Below, in pieces: positions 47,029 to 55,286 of a stretch of DNA of 64,000 bases. Position 1 is the stretch's first letter; every line of letters begins with the position of its first letter. The stretch is taken from the NCBI GenBank assembly GCA_015207585.1, contig JADEWQ010000007.1:1-64000 (forward strand), in the 5' to 3' direction. This DNA is from Pleurocapsales cyanobacterium LEGE 06147 (GTDB taxonomy: Bacteria > Cyanobacteriota > Cyanobacteriia > Cyanobacteriales > Xenococcaceae). The notes beneath the pieces are model-generated. The model was not told the origin of the DNA and did not search any database. It saw only the letters and a program-made list of their open reading frames with translations. Position numbers and translations under genes: made by a program.

Positions 47029-48039
47029 ATGATGAGAAAACTATATTTTCTGCTTCCCGGTACCACGGGTAAATTTGGTGGTGGTGGACTCTGGGCGGAG
47101 TTGAAAATCCTCGAACTTGTTCGACAAATTTGTCCTGCCCAAATCGTTACTTATCGACAGCGAGAATCAGAATATCTCTTTTTAACAGATGTTCTCAAGG
47201 AAAATAATTTAAATTTAGAAAACTGGATTTTTGTTGTTAGCTGGGGCTTCGACGTGCCCAAATTGGTAGCAAAACTTAAAAATTATAATCTCATTTATCA
47301 TGCTCATAGTGCGGGTTATCGCTTTAGTCTACCGCCCGATATTCCGATCGTCAGCGTAAGTCGCAATACCATGGGCTACTGGGGTCAAAAATCCCCCAAC
47401 GCTCTAATTTATTATTTACCCAATCAGATTGGCGATGAATTTTGTAACCTTGGTAAGCTAAGAGATATTGACGTTTTGGTGCAAGCTCGCAAATCTTCTC
47501 AATATTTGCTGCAACAGTTAGTTCCAGCATTGCGCACATCGCGCTGTCGAGTCGAGCTATTAGATGGTTATGTAGAAGACTTAGCAGAGTTGTTTAACCG
47601 TGCCAAAATTTACCTTTACGATTCAGCTGAGTATTGGGCAATAAACGGGGTTACGGAAGGATTTGGATTGCCCCCGCTAGAAGCTCTTGCTTGTGGTTGC
47701 CAAGTGTTTTCGAGCATCAATAGTGCCTTAGCAGACTATCTCGATCCTGGATTTAATTGCCATAAGATTGCTGGCTATTCTCTCGAATACGACGTTCAAC
47801 GCATCCTTGCAGTTGTTGATTCACCTAATTCTCGCGAGTTACCCGATTCCTTTTTTGCCGAATATCGGGCTGAGAATATAATAAAACGATTGCAGGTTAT
47901 TTTGACAGAAATTAATACTTTCTTCGATCGCCGGAAAATTTTGAAGTCTGATATAGAGGGATTGAGCCCTTGGGGAGTAAGCAAGTTGTGGCTGAAGCGA
48001 TCGCTAACTAAGGTGCAAAAAAAATTTAAATTATATTAA
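47029..48039 (+). CDS. Glycosyltransferase, GT4-like fold
   Basis: A 336-residue cytoplasmic enzyme. The N-terminal PGTTGKFGGGGLWAELK and the C-terminal NGVTEGFGLPPLEALACGC match the acceptor loop and the EGFGLPxLEA donor-sugar motif (Glu-x7-Glu) of retaining GT-B enzymes. Acceptor unknown, probably envelope polysaccharide or lipid. Starts 32 bp before the next gene on the strand begins after its stop, so co-transcription with 48071 is possible. Confidence 0.85.
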   Translation: MMRKLYFLLPGTTGKFGGGGLWAELKILELVRQICPAQIVTYRQRESEYLFLTDVLKENNLNLENWIFVVSWGFDVPKLVAKLKNYNLIYHAHSAGYRFSLPPDIPIVSVSRNTMGYWGQKSPNALIYYLPNQIGDEFCNLGKLRDIDVLVQARKSSQYLLQQLVPALRTSRCRVELLDGYVEDLAELFNRAKIYLYDSAEYWAINGVTEGFGLPPLEALACGCQVFSSINSALADYLDPGFNCHKIAGYSLEYDVQRILAVVDSPNSRELPDSFFAEYRAENIIKRLQVILTEINTFFDRRKILKSDIEGLSPWGVSKLWLKRSLTKVQKKFKLY

Positions 48040-48070
48040 ATAATTTAGAAAAAATAGTCTATCAGTACTA

Positions 48071-48478
48071 ATGACTTCTTCAACGCCAAAAGAGCAATCA
48101 ATTAAATATCCTCAGACCACTGTCGAGAGAGCGAAAAGAGCTTTGTGTTGTTCTCCTTTCAAGCTAACTTTATTCTCTGCTATGGGCGATCGAAGCATTC
48201 CACTACAAACTATTGCCGGTAAAACAGGCATCGAACGAGGTTATACCCAAAAATTATTGACAGAAAGAGCCGCAGAAGCCGAACTAATCTGGTTAATCGA
48301 TGTCGGTCTTCTCCGACGAGAGGTAGACGGACAAGGTATAACTGACAGTTTTCGCCTTACGCCATTAGGCAAACAAATAATTGCTATTTGGGAATCTCAG
48401 GGAGACTATTTTCCTTCACCTTCGAGAGTAGACCAAATCTACAATACACTTAATCGTTGGTTAAAATGGTCACGCTAG
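48071..48478 (+). CDS. Cyanobacterial conserved protein, Npun_F0494-like
   Basis: A 135-residue soluble protein with a winged-helix look: TVERAKRALCCSPFKLTLFSAM, then PLQTIAGKTGIERGYTQKLLTERAAEAELIWLIDVGLLRREVDG. I recall this as the Npun_F0494 family, restricted to cyanobacteria and of unknown role. Fold suggests DNA or protein binding. Between the glycosyltransferase and cobQ (54 bp gap). Confidence 0.6.
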   Translation: MTSSTPKEQSIKYPQTTVERAKRALCCSPFKLTLFSAMGDRSIPLQTIAGKTGIERGYTQKLLTERAAEAELIWLIDVGLLRREVDGQGITDSFRLTPLGKQIIAIWESQGDYFPSPSRVDQIYNTLNRWLKWSR

Positions 48479-48531
48479 ATACATCTGAGTAATTGCTATA
48501 AAGGTGTTATATTTCAGCAAGGGATTGAGCA

Positions 48532-50025
48532 ATGAAAGCAATTATGGTGGTGGGGACAACCTCTCATGCGGGGAAATCTTTTCTAACTGCTGCTTTATGC
48601 CGCATCATGGCAAGACAGGGATGGCGGGTAACTCCTTTTAAGGGGCAGAATATGGCATTAAATGCTTATGTCACTGCTACTGGAGGAGAAATTGGCTATG
48701 CCCAAGCAGTTCAAGCTTGGGCAGCAGGCGTAATTCCGCGAGTAGAGATGAACCCTATTTTGCTCAAGCCTCAGGGAGATATGACTTCCCAACTAATTTT
48801 AAAGGGAAATGCGGTTGGGACAACCAAAGCTTCAGAGTATTATGAGCGTTATTTCGATCTTGGTTGGGAAGCAATTGAAGATTCTCTCTATCGCTTATCC
48901 CTCGAATTCGATCTGGTAGTTTGCGAAGGGGCTGGCAGTCCTGCGGAGATTAATCTCAAACATCGCGATCTTACCAATATGCGCATAGCTAAATATTTAA
49001 ATGCGCCCACAATTCTAGTAGTTGATATCGATCGCGGTGGGGCTTTCGCTCACGTAATTGGCACCTTAGAATTGCTAGAACCAGAAGAGCGATCTTTAAT
49101 TAAAGGAATAGTAATTAACAAGTTTCGCGGACATATAGAATTATTAACCTCAGGTATTGAATGGTTAGAAAAGCGCACTGGCATTCCCGTCTTGGGAGTT
49201 ATTCCCTGGACCAAACAACTTTTCCCTGCGGAAGATTCTCTGGATTTGCTCGATCGAAATTCTTATCAACCCAATCGAGACCTAAATATTGCTATTATTC
49301 GACTTCCCAGAATTGCCAACTTTACTGATTTCGACCCCTTAGAGGCAGAACCGACAATTTCTATCAAATATGTCAATATCAAAGAATCTCTAGGTCATCC
49401 AGACGCGGTCATCATTCCTGGTTCTAAAACTACTATTGCCGATCTATTGGCACTTAGAAAAAGCGGCATGGCAGAACAGATCAAAGAATATGCCGATGCT
49501 GGTGGTACTGTGTTGGGAATCTGTGGCGGTTTCCAAATGCTCGGTCAACGCATCGTCGATCCAGAAGGGTTTGAAGGGGAAAGCGGAGATTATCTGGGAT
49601 TGAATCTTATACCTTTAACTACCGTTCTCGCGATGAATAAAATTGCTCGCCAACGTCAGGTAATTTCCAAGTTTCCTCAGGCAGGATTACCTATTGATGG
49701 CTATGAAATCCATCAGGGACGCTCTCGCTTAATTACTCCCAAAGGAAAAGAGACAGAGGGAGATTATTATCCTATCTTTGAAGACCCAGGCTTAGGAATA
49801 GTAGACCACACTCAATCAATTTGGGGTTGTTATCTTCATGGTTTGTTTGATAACGGTCCTTGGCGAAGAGCCTGGTTAAATCACTTGCGCAAACAAAGAG
49901 GAATGTCTTCCCTGCCTACTGGGGTTGCTAATTATCGAGAACAGAGAGAGTCCGTATTAAATGCTCTTGCCGATTTAGTGGAAAAAAATCTGAACTTAAA
50001 GCCAATTATTTCTAGTTCTTATTGA
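48532..50025 (+). CDS. cobQ: Cobyric acid synthase CobQ
   Basis: Amidates four side chains of adenosylcobyrinic diamide with glutamine. The 497-residue enzyme has the ATP motif GTTSHAGKSFL, FKGQNMALN, VCEGAGSPAEINL, and the triad-type glutamine amidotransferase domain with GTVLGICGGFQMLG (Cys about 330) and GCYLHGLFD (His). Length typical. No cobalamin riboswitch was recognised in its leader. Complements cobT at 16120. Confidence 0.97.
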   Translation: MKAIMVVGTTSHAGKSFLTAALCRIMARQGWRVTPFKGQNMALNAYVTATGGEIGYAQAVQAWAAGVIPRVEMNPILLKPQGDMTSQLILKGNAVGTTKASEYYERYFDLGWEAIEDSLYRLSLEFDLVVCEGAGSPAEINLKHRDLTNMRIAKYLNAPTILVVDIDRGGAFAHVIGTLELLEPEERSLIKGIVINKFRGHIELLTSGIEWLEKRTGIPVLGVIPWTKQLFPAEDSLDLLDRNSYQPNRDLNIAIIRLPRIANFTDFDPLEAEPTISIKYVNIKESLGHPDAVIIPGSKTTIADLLALRKSGMAEQIKEYADAGGTVLGICGGFQMLGQRIVDPEGFEGESGDYLGLNLIPLTTVLAMNKIARQRQVISKFPQAGLPIDGYEIHQGRSRLITPKGKETEGDYYPIFEDPGLGIVDHTQSIWGCYLHGLFDNGPWRRAWLNHLRKQRGMSSLPTGVANYREQRESVLNALADLVEKNLNLKPIISSSY

Positions 50026-50127
50026 ATGGGTTTAAATATATTTACAAACTTTAGAGGAGCTAATTCATTAGTCCTCGGTATCTCGGGTAAAATCGCTTAA
50101 GTACCGAGTCGATATTTACTGAATTCA

Positions 50128-50460
50128 ATGGTTCTCAAAATAGTTGAAAATTTTGATGCTAGCTTTACTATCAATCCCGAAGCTCAAGCAACTTTGTTTA
50201 GCTTATTGACAAACGAAGCCTTTGTGCAACAGGTTAGCCAGCAACTGCAGGGAGCAAGGGTTGAATTTACCCAATTGCTTTTTCAACCCGTTCCCTATAG
50301 CCAAAATACACCTAAGGGAATGCCTAGAGAGTTTGAACTCTATCACGACTCCGATGATTATGCGATCGTCAACGTACCACCGAATTTTATGGTTAAAGCC
50401 AAAATTTTTAAACCCAGTCGCCTCTGTGCGATTTATCAAAAGGTTAATGTCAGTGAATAG
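50128..50460 (+). CDS. Conserved hypothetical, 110 residues
   Basis: No recognised domain, signal or membrane helix. The N-terminal half (FTINPEAQATLFSLLTNEAF) is helical, and the second half (FELYHDSDDYAIVNVPPNFM) is strand-rich. Reading is clean and codon use is like its neighbours, so it is probably real. It lies 102 bp after cobQ, with its own leader. Role unknown. Confidence 0.6.
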   Translation: MVLKIVENFDASFTINPEAQATLFSLLTNEAFVQQVSQQLQGARVEFTQLLFQPVPYSQNTPKGMPREFELYHDSDDYAIVNVPPNFMVKAKIFKPSRLCAIYQKVNVSE

Positions 50461-50593
50461 TGACAGTTTTTACTTCCGACTTCTTGACTGATAACTGGTA
50501 ACTGTTTTTGACTTCCCAGCCAGCGTGAAATGGATAAAAGTAGAGGGAACAAGAAAACCCTATGATGGCGATGAGGTCTATGGAGCAAGCGCA

Positions 50594-50936
50594 TGGAGGA
50601 TAAATATCTAACAATTGACCCTCAAAAATCCAGACTGCTGAAAAGACAGAAAGGTAAATGCGTCCATTGCGGACTCAGCTTTAAGATGAATGACCTAATT
50701 GAGAAACATCATATAGAGAATCGAGAAACACCATATAGAGATGAAGTCGGAAGGAGGCAGAAATGCTGACAAAAACGTTTTGTTAGTCCATTTACACTGC
50801 CATGACCAAATTCACGTCTCGAAAGGATGATGCCACAAGTAAAAGGTGGTAGTCATACACTGAGGAGCCGCATGATGCAAAAGTGTCACGTGCGGTTTTG
50901 AAGACCAGTGAGGGATGATAACATCCCCACTGAGTT
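50594..50936 (+). mobile_element. Group II intron 3' relic with HNH tail of its maturase
   Basis: The frame from 50594 encodes the end of an intron-encoded protein: RLLKRQKGKCVHCGLSFKMN, an HNH zinc finger, with DLIEKHHI. A frameshift near 50766 leads to NVLLVHLHCHDQIH, the second half of the same HNH. Bases about 50861-50911 match domain V of group II introns (GAGGAGCCG, then CACGTGCGGTTTTGAAGA), followed by a domain VI-like end. The 5' part of the intron and reverse transcriptase are missing. Dead element. Confidence 0.8.
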
Positions 50937-51093
50937 TAATGTAGTCAGCGACAGGAAGGGTATCTATAAAAACTGGGGAATAGATTATTACTAGCAAGGT
51001 AACAACCTCCGTCGGGGAAGCTGCGACTACTGAGATTAGGAATATTAGTTTTAATGATGAAGAAGCGATCGCTTCTACTTTTTGATTAAACTA

Positions 51094-51414
51094 TTATTGT
51101 GAAGTAATCGGACGTTTGCCATCTATTTCTAAAATATTACCTGCCTCCAAATTACTAGAATCTATGATAGGTTCGTCCTTTATATTTAAAGGAACTCTTA
51201 CTTCTCGAGCGCTGTTTTCTGTTGAGGGGGTTTCAGATTTACAATTATCTTCATCGTTATTTTCCGTCGCCCGATTGCGTACTAAATAATCAGGACTTTC
51301 AGCGATCGGACGAATTCCATCCTCTTTAAAAGTATCTGCTACTTCTATGTCCCTACTTTCAATAGGGCGAGTTCCGTCCTCTTCAAAAGTTTTGTATTCT
51401 TGATGTTCGCTCAT
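51094..51414 (-). CDS. Small acidic protein with repeated GxRPI units
   Basis: A 106-residue soluble, strongly acidic protein. Four related units appear: FEEDGTRPIESRDIEV, FKEDGIRPIAESPDY, then a diverged spacer with VPLNIKDEPII, and LEIDGKRPITSQ. No fold or function known to me; similar RPI-repeat proteins occur in cyanobacteria. It survives in the middle of a decayed island. Confidence 0.6.
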   Translation of the reverse strand: MSEHQEYKTFEEDGTRPIESRDIEVADTFKEDGIRPIAESPDYLVRNRATENNDEDNCKSETPSTENSAREVRVPLNIKDEPIIDSSNLEAGNILEIDGKRPITSQ

Positions 51415-51532
51415 GTTAAATATTTAAAATGGCTTTTTAGCTTAACAGCAAATCTATCGCCTCGTGCTCAAAACCGAATCTAACTAAGGTTTAATATTTA
51501 AAGAGCGATCGATACATGAAGTTTGAGAGAGC

Positions 51533-51645
51533 GCGATCTCGCATTCGCGAGTGCTGCCGCACCCCGCGCAGCGGGTGAGAAGCGCACCTTGCGTACGCGG
51601 AACGCGTCGAAGAAAGCGCGAGGCACTGCGGGATCTCGACTTCCA
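51533..51645. repeat. GC-rich multi-hairpin repeat
   Basis: Contains GCGATCTCGCATTCGCGAG, CCGCGCAGCGG and GCGTACGCGGAACGCGT self-complementary stretches. GC content is far above the flanks. This looks like a dispersed cyanobacterial repeat; open frames across it (51484-51972 on both strands) are not convincing genes. Confidence 0.65.
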
Positions 51646-51968
51646 CGCATACCAATTACCTCCCAACAGAAACAATTACAGCTATCTCTCGAACGTTTCA
51701 AAGTAGCGTCGGTTACTCCCCCAACACCACCAGTACTACCGTTAGTTTCCTATCTCGAACAGGAAGCAGCAGTAGAGAAAGCCAAGGCTCAGCTCGCCTC
51801 CATCTCTTCAGAACTAGAATTCTCAAGAGTAAATAAACAATCAGCTTTCTCTCAACGAGTCAGAGAATCTGAAAATGAACTACCCGCGATAAATCGTGAG
51901 TTTCCGCCTTCATTGACCAATGCCTCCTATTACCGTCTTCTTAGCGAGGGACTTCTTCAGGCAACTAG

Positions 51969-52330
51969 GTGACTTCCTCCCGACGCTAACTGCAAGCAGT
52001 ATAGCATGGGCTTCTCAACCTCACGATTGAGAGCTTCCTGCCCCGCGCCACTTATCTAGAACTCGTTGGTACAAACGCATGACTGCTCCCACCGTTGGTT
52101 CCCCGACAGCTCGACGCTCGACTCGAATGGTGCGGAACCAAGTTCCGCACCCGCTCGCTCGACTTGACAGGCAATTTCTTTCCCCGCTAGACCAGCGGTA
52201 CTAAGTGTCGTCTTGATCTTATTCAATTACATTACGTTTCCCAGAGTTTGCACTGTTCACCTGGTTCCCCAGTACGTTCGTGTCAATCTGGTTGGGCGAT
52301 TCCCAATCCTTGGATCAATTCAGGTACAAA
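51969..52330 (-). mobile_element. IS200/IS605-like relic, right end and decayed tnpB tail
   Basis: On the minus strand, 52014-51969 reads GAAGCCCATGCTA, then GCTTGCAGTTAGCGTCGGGAG and GTCAC, the right-end layout also seen at 321-366. The 300 bases before it (to about 52330) have protein-like pieces (KTTLSTAGLAGKEIACQVER) with frameshifts, as expected for the far C-terminus of tnpB. No tnpA. Part of the decayed island. Confidence 0.4.
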
Positions 52331-52420
52331 CCTTACGTCCAGTATCAATTATCACATGATTTTCATGGAAAGTAAAGAGCCGGTCGGCGATTCATCCGCA
52401 GCGCCAAACTACGTTATGGC

Positions 52421-53229
52421 GTGGGACTTCTCGCCGTTGAAGTTAAAATTGATGCTTTGCTTCGTTCTGGTAAGAGGCAAACTCATCACAGTCTGGCAAT
52501 CGCTACAGAAGTTAGCGAACGCACTATTCGTAACGATCTAGCTTTTTTACGCGATCGCTTCTTAGCTCCTTTAGAGTATCAAAAGCAAAAAGGATGGCAC
52601 TATACAGATCCAGACTGGCGATTACCTAGTATTTCTCTATCTCAAGGAGAATTATTTGCTCTAATTTTAGGGGCAAGAATGCTAGAAGCTTATGCTGGCA
52701 GTGCTTATGTCAACGAGTTACGCTCGGCGATCTCGCTTTTGAGCGAACGACTGCCTTCAGCTACTTGGGTAGATTTACAACAAATAGCTGATGAAAGGAT
52801 TATTTTTCGCTCTGGTGCTGAAATTCTTAATCTTAATCCGCAAATTTGGGAACACTTAGTAAGTGCGACTCGTAAATCACAAAAGATTTTGAACGGAATC
52901 CTAATTTCGATGCCAAGAAGTATCTAGCAAACAGATTTCAATATGAGTCAGGCGAGACCTTCGGTAGTCGCTGTTGCGATCGCACTTTTGAAATTGAAAT
53001 TTGGTTTGATGCTGTCACTGCCCCTTTTATTCGGGAACGCCGTTGGCACAAAACCCAAGAGTTAATCGAACATGATGACGGTTCATTGACGTTGAAGTTA
53101 AAAGTAAGCGGTTTGAATGATATTAAACGTTGGGTATTAGGTTATGGCAAAGGGGGGATCGTAAGAAAACCGCCTGAGTTGGTGGAGATGGTACGGGAAG
53201 AATTGGAGCAAAATATTGGATCGATCTAG
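52421..53229 (+). pseudogene. WYL-domain regulator with deleted core
   Basis: From GTG 52421: a DeoR-like helix-turn-helix (IATEVSERTIRNDLAFLRDRF) and spacer helix (GELFALILGARMLEAYAG), to SATRKSQKI near 52900. A frameshift follows, and the frame NPNFDAKKYLANRF through FIRERRWHKTQELIEHDDGS to the stop at 53229 is the C-terminal WCX part. The roughly 60-residue WYL core, which binds ligand, is missing between them. WYL regulators are common beside cyanobacterial CRISPR-Cas genes, as here. Confidence 0.8.
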
Positions 53230-53588
53230 TACGTCGAGAAGTTTTAATCGATCTTGATTTAGTCATTGGTATTAGAGCAGAAGATAGTTTGTGCGATCGC
53301 ATCAAAAAAGGTTTAAACGGAGAACTTGACGAACCTCGCTATGGGTTCCCTTTTGCTGGCGACAATAATTTTTTGTTTGATGAAATCAAGGTAATTGATA
53401 AGCCAAAATTAGCAAGATGGTATTGTCCAATAGACAATAATAGCCCTCCCAGCAAGGATAAATGTCGTCTTACTACTTGGATCGATCGTGCAGATAATAC
53501 CAAAACTAAAACTAAAATATTTGGCTTTGCGCCTACTAATTTTGTTTTAGAACCACCACAATCGGCTTGGATTGAATTACCACACTAA
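53213..53588 (+). pseudogene. Cas protein fragment, Cas5-like
   Basis: An open frame of about 124 residues with no proper start overlaps the end of the WYL gene: VLIDLDLVIGIRAEDSLCDR, then EPRYGFPFAGDNNFLFDEI, ARWYCPI and TTWIDRADNTKTKTKIF. This reads like the C-terminal part of a RAMP-fold Cas protein (GxPFxGDNNFLxD). I believe Cas5-type but cannot exclude another subunit of the type I-MYXAN set. The N-terminal half is gone. Confidence 0.5.
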
Positions 53589-53591
53589 AAT

Positions 53592-53625
53592 CCTTTACCT
53601 TTGATTGCCATAAGGCGTTGTTCAC
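53592..53625 (+). repeat. Degenerate CRISPR repeat unit
   Basis: CCTTTACCTTTGATTGCCAT followed by AAGGCGTTGTTCAC matches the repeats at 55146 and 55219 at 27 of 34 positions. It stands alone between the Cas fragment and the MNT gene, 1.5 kb from the mini-array, and may mark the original extent of the array. Confidence 0.6.
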
Positions 53626-53688
53626 TCCCATTTTTCTAAGTGCAAAGTAACTAATTTAGCTTTGTATCCCTACTTTTGATACCATTAG

Positions 53689-54006
53689 GTGTTAATTTCT
53701 ATTACTAATATCTCTATTCCTTCAGAAGAAATAGCTCGATTTTGTCAGCATTATTATATCCAAAAACTATCTTTTTTTGGTTCAGTTTTGCGTGATGATT
53801 TTTACCCTGAAAGTGATATTAATATTCTGGTTGAATTTGAGCCAAAACATATACCAGGCTTAATTCGTCTTTCAACAATGGAACAAGAGTTATCTAATAT
53901 TTTTCAGGGTAAAGTAGATCTAAGAACACCTGAAGATTTAAGTCCTTATTTTCGTCAAGAAGTTCTCAATTCAGCGGTTGTTCAATATGTCAATACAAGA
54001 CGATAA
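53689..54006 (+). CDS. MNT-type nucleotidyltransferase antitoxin, altered active site
   Basis: A 105-residue minimal nucleotidyltransferase of the MntA class, from GTG 53689. The signature GSVLRDDFYPESDINILVEF has the Gly-Ser and the first Asp, but the second metal Asp of SDxD is Asn (SDIN). Intact MntA AMPylates the partner HepT; this copy may be inactive, consistent with the broken toxin that follows 3 bp later. FRQEVLNSAVVQY at the end is typical. Confidence 0.8.
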   Translation: MLISITNISIPSEEIARFCQHYYIQKLSFFGSVLRDDFYPESDINILVEFEPKHIPGLIRLSTMEQELSNIFQGKVDLRTPEDLSPYFRQEVLNSAVVQYVNTRR

Positions 54007-54009
54007 AAG

Positions 54010-54251
54010 ATGAAATATTAGCATTTGCTTTAGTTAAATTAATAGAAATTGTTGGCGAAGCAGCATCTAGAGTAAGTAGAGAGTATCAAGTAAATCATCC
54101 GCAAATTCCTTGGTCAGCAATGATTGAGATGCGAAATCGACTAGTTCATGCCTAATTTAATATTAATTTGAGGATTCTTTGGCAAACAACTCAAGAAGAT
54201 TTACCTTGTTTAATTCATGAATTAAACAAATTACCCGAAATTAAATTATGA
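54010..54251 (+). pseudogene. HepT (HEPN) toxin remnant
   Basis: The frame opens inside the family (DEILAFALVKLIEIVGEAASRVS), lacks about 35 N-terminal residues, and keeps the RNase motif RNRLVHA. It then hits TAA where the conserved Tyr stands (TAT to TAA fits), and continues FNINLRILWQTTQEDLPCLI to a TGA at 54249-54251, which overlaps the ATG of cas5. Toxin must be inactive. Confidence 0.82.
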
Positions 54252-54874
54252 GCGATACTTTATATATTGATTGTCCCTGTACTAGCTTTCCTCGCAGTTT
54301 TGCACGGGATTATAAGGAAACCTATCTTTATCCACCTCCTTCTACTATTTATGGCTTTCTACTCTCATTAGTTGGAGAAGAAGATTTGACGGCTCATTTA
54401 GGAGTTAAATTAGCGATGGGAATTATTGGAAATACACCGCCAATTTCCCGTATTGTTAGGAAGCAACGACACCATAAATTTAGTAAAACTCACATGGGGA
54501 CTTATCCTCCCAGTCAGTTTTCTAAACCCAATTTTCAAGAACTTCTAACAGATTTAAAGGTAGTAGTAAAGCTTGATTCAAAAGAAGAAGCAGCAAGTAT
54601 TAAGCTTGATGAACGAGTAGCGATCGCTTTATCTTCTCCAGAACAAATTACTCGCTTTGGTGGACTTAGTTTAGGGGAATCTTGGGCATTAATCAATGGC
54701 ATCAGACCTTATCGAGAGGCTGATGGCAAAAAAATTAACTGGTTAGTCAAGGATTGTCGGGGATTAATTAGTTTACCAGTTTGGATTAATCGTCAAAATC
54801 AGCGAGGAACCTTTCAAAGATTTTCCTTTGGGGAATTTAATCTCGATTGTTGGATTCAAATCCAAGCTAGTTGA
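54248..54874 (+). CDS. cas5: CRISPR-associated protein Cas5, Cmx5/DevS type
   Basis: A 208-residue RAMP subunit of a type I (I-MYXAN-like) Cascade, which would hold the 5' handle of crRNA. Motifs: LYIDCPCTSFPRSFARDYKETYLYPPPSTIYGFL compares well with the family start, then RFGGLSLGESWALINGI and the C-terminal RGLISLPVWINRQ. The frame is intact, yet cas3, cas7, cas8, cas1 and cas2 are absent from the window, so it is an orphan. Start overlaps the HepT relic stop as ATGA. A hairpin (54967-54993) follows. Confidence 0.85.
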   Translation: MSDTLYIDCPCTSFPRSFARDYKETYLYPPPSTIYGFLLSLVGEEDLTAHLGVKLAMGIIGNTPPISRIVRKQRHHKFSKTHMGTYPPSQFSKPNFQELLTDLKVVVKLDSKEEAASIKLDERVAIALSSPEQITRFGGLSLGESWALINGIRPYREADGKKINWLVKDCRGLISLPVWINRQNQRGTFQRFSFGEFNLDCWIQIQAS

Positions 54875-54966
54875 ACCCGCTCGAATTTGATAAATGCAAG
54901 CATCTAGGGTTGTTGGCGTTAAAAAGATTGCCTAAAAGTTTGTATTCTTTATATAGTCAGCATCAT

Positions 54967-54993
54967 AGCATCTTCAACTGTTTTGAAGATGCT
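54967..54993 (+). terminator. Hairpin after cas5
   Basis: AGCATCTTCAA (54967-54977) pairs TTGAAGATGCT (54983-54993) around CTGTT. No long T-run follows (TGTAAAATCC), so it is a weak terminator or mRNA end stabiliser. Confidence 0.5.
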
Positions 54994-55145
54994 TGTAAAA
55001 TCCTGAAATACTTATGATACATAGGTTATGATTCGCACAAAATAGGTTTTATTTTTCTATTTTTCTTTCAGAGGCTATAAAATATTAAGGTGCTTGCACA
55101 ATTGCTTCTGGGCAACTACGGGATAAGGCTTTTACAGCTTGCCGT

Positions 55146-55252
55146 GTTTTACCTCTGATAGCCGTAAGGCGTTGAGCACCTGTATTAATGTAGTCACTTC
55201 CCAAACCCCCTCTTCTCTGTTTTACCTCTGATAGCCGCAAGGCGTTGAGCAA
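55146..55252 (+). CRISPR. Two-repeat CRISPR mini-array
   Basis: Two 34-base units at 55146-55179 and 55219-55252 differ at two positions (GCCGT/GCCGC; final C/A). Both begin GTTTTACCTCTGATAGCCG and end AAGGCGTTGAGCA. The single spacer (55180-55218) is 39 bases. GCCGTAAGGC within the repeat is a small palindrome, as in processed crRNA handles. Repeat type is one I recall from cyanobacterial type I arrays. No leader or cas1/2. Confidence 0.85.
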
Positions 55253-55286
55253 TTGATACGATATCAATAGTTATCGATCTAAAGTT

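Noticed and set aside
48480-48531. Cobalamin riboswitch before cobQ
   Set aside because: The gap is only 53 bp and lacks the conserved B12-box; none seen before cobT either.
51523-51972. 149-residue + strand frame
   Set aside because: First 45 codons are GC-rich repeat and it ends inside the IS-like right end. The middle (AVEKAKAQLASISSEL) is coiled-coil-like and could be a gene remnant, but support is too thin.
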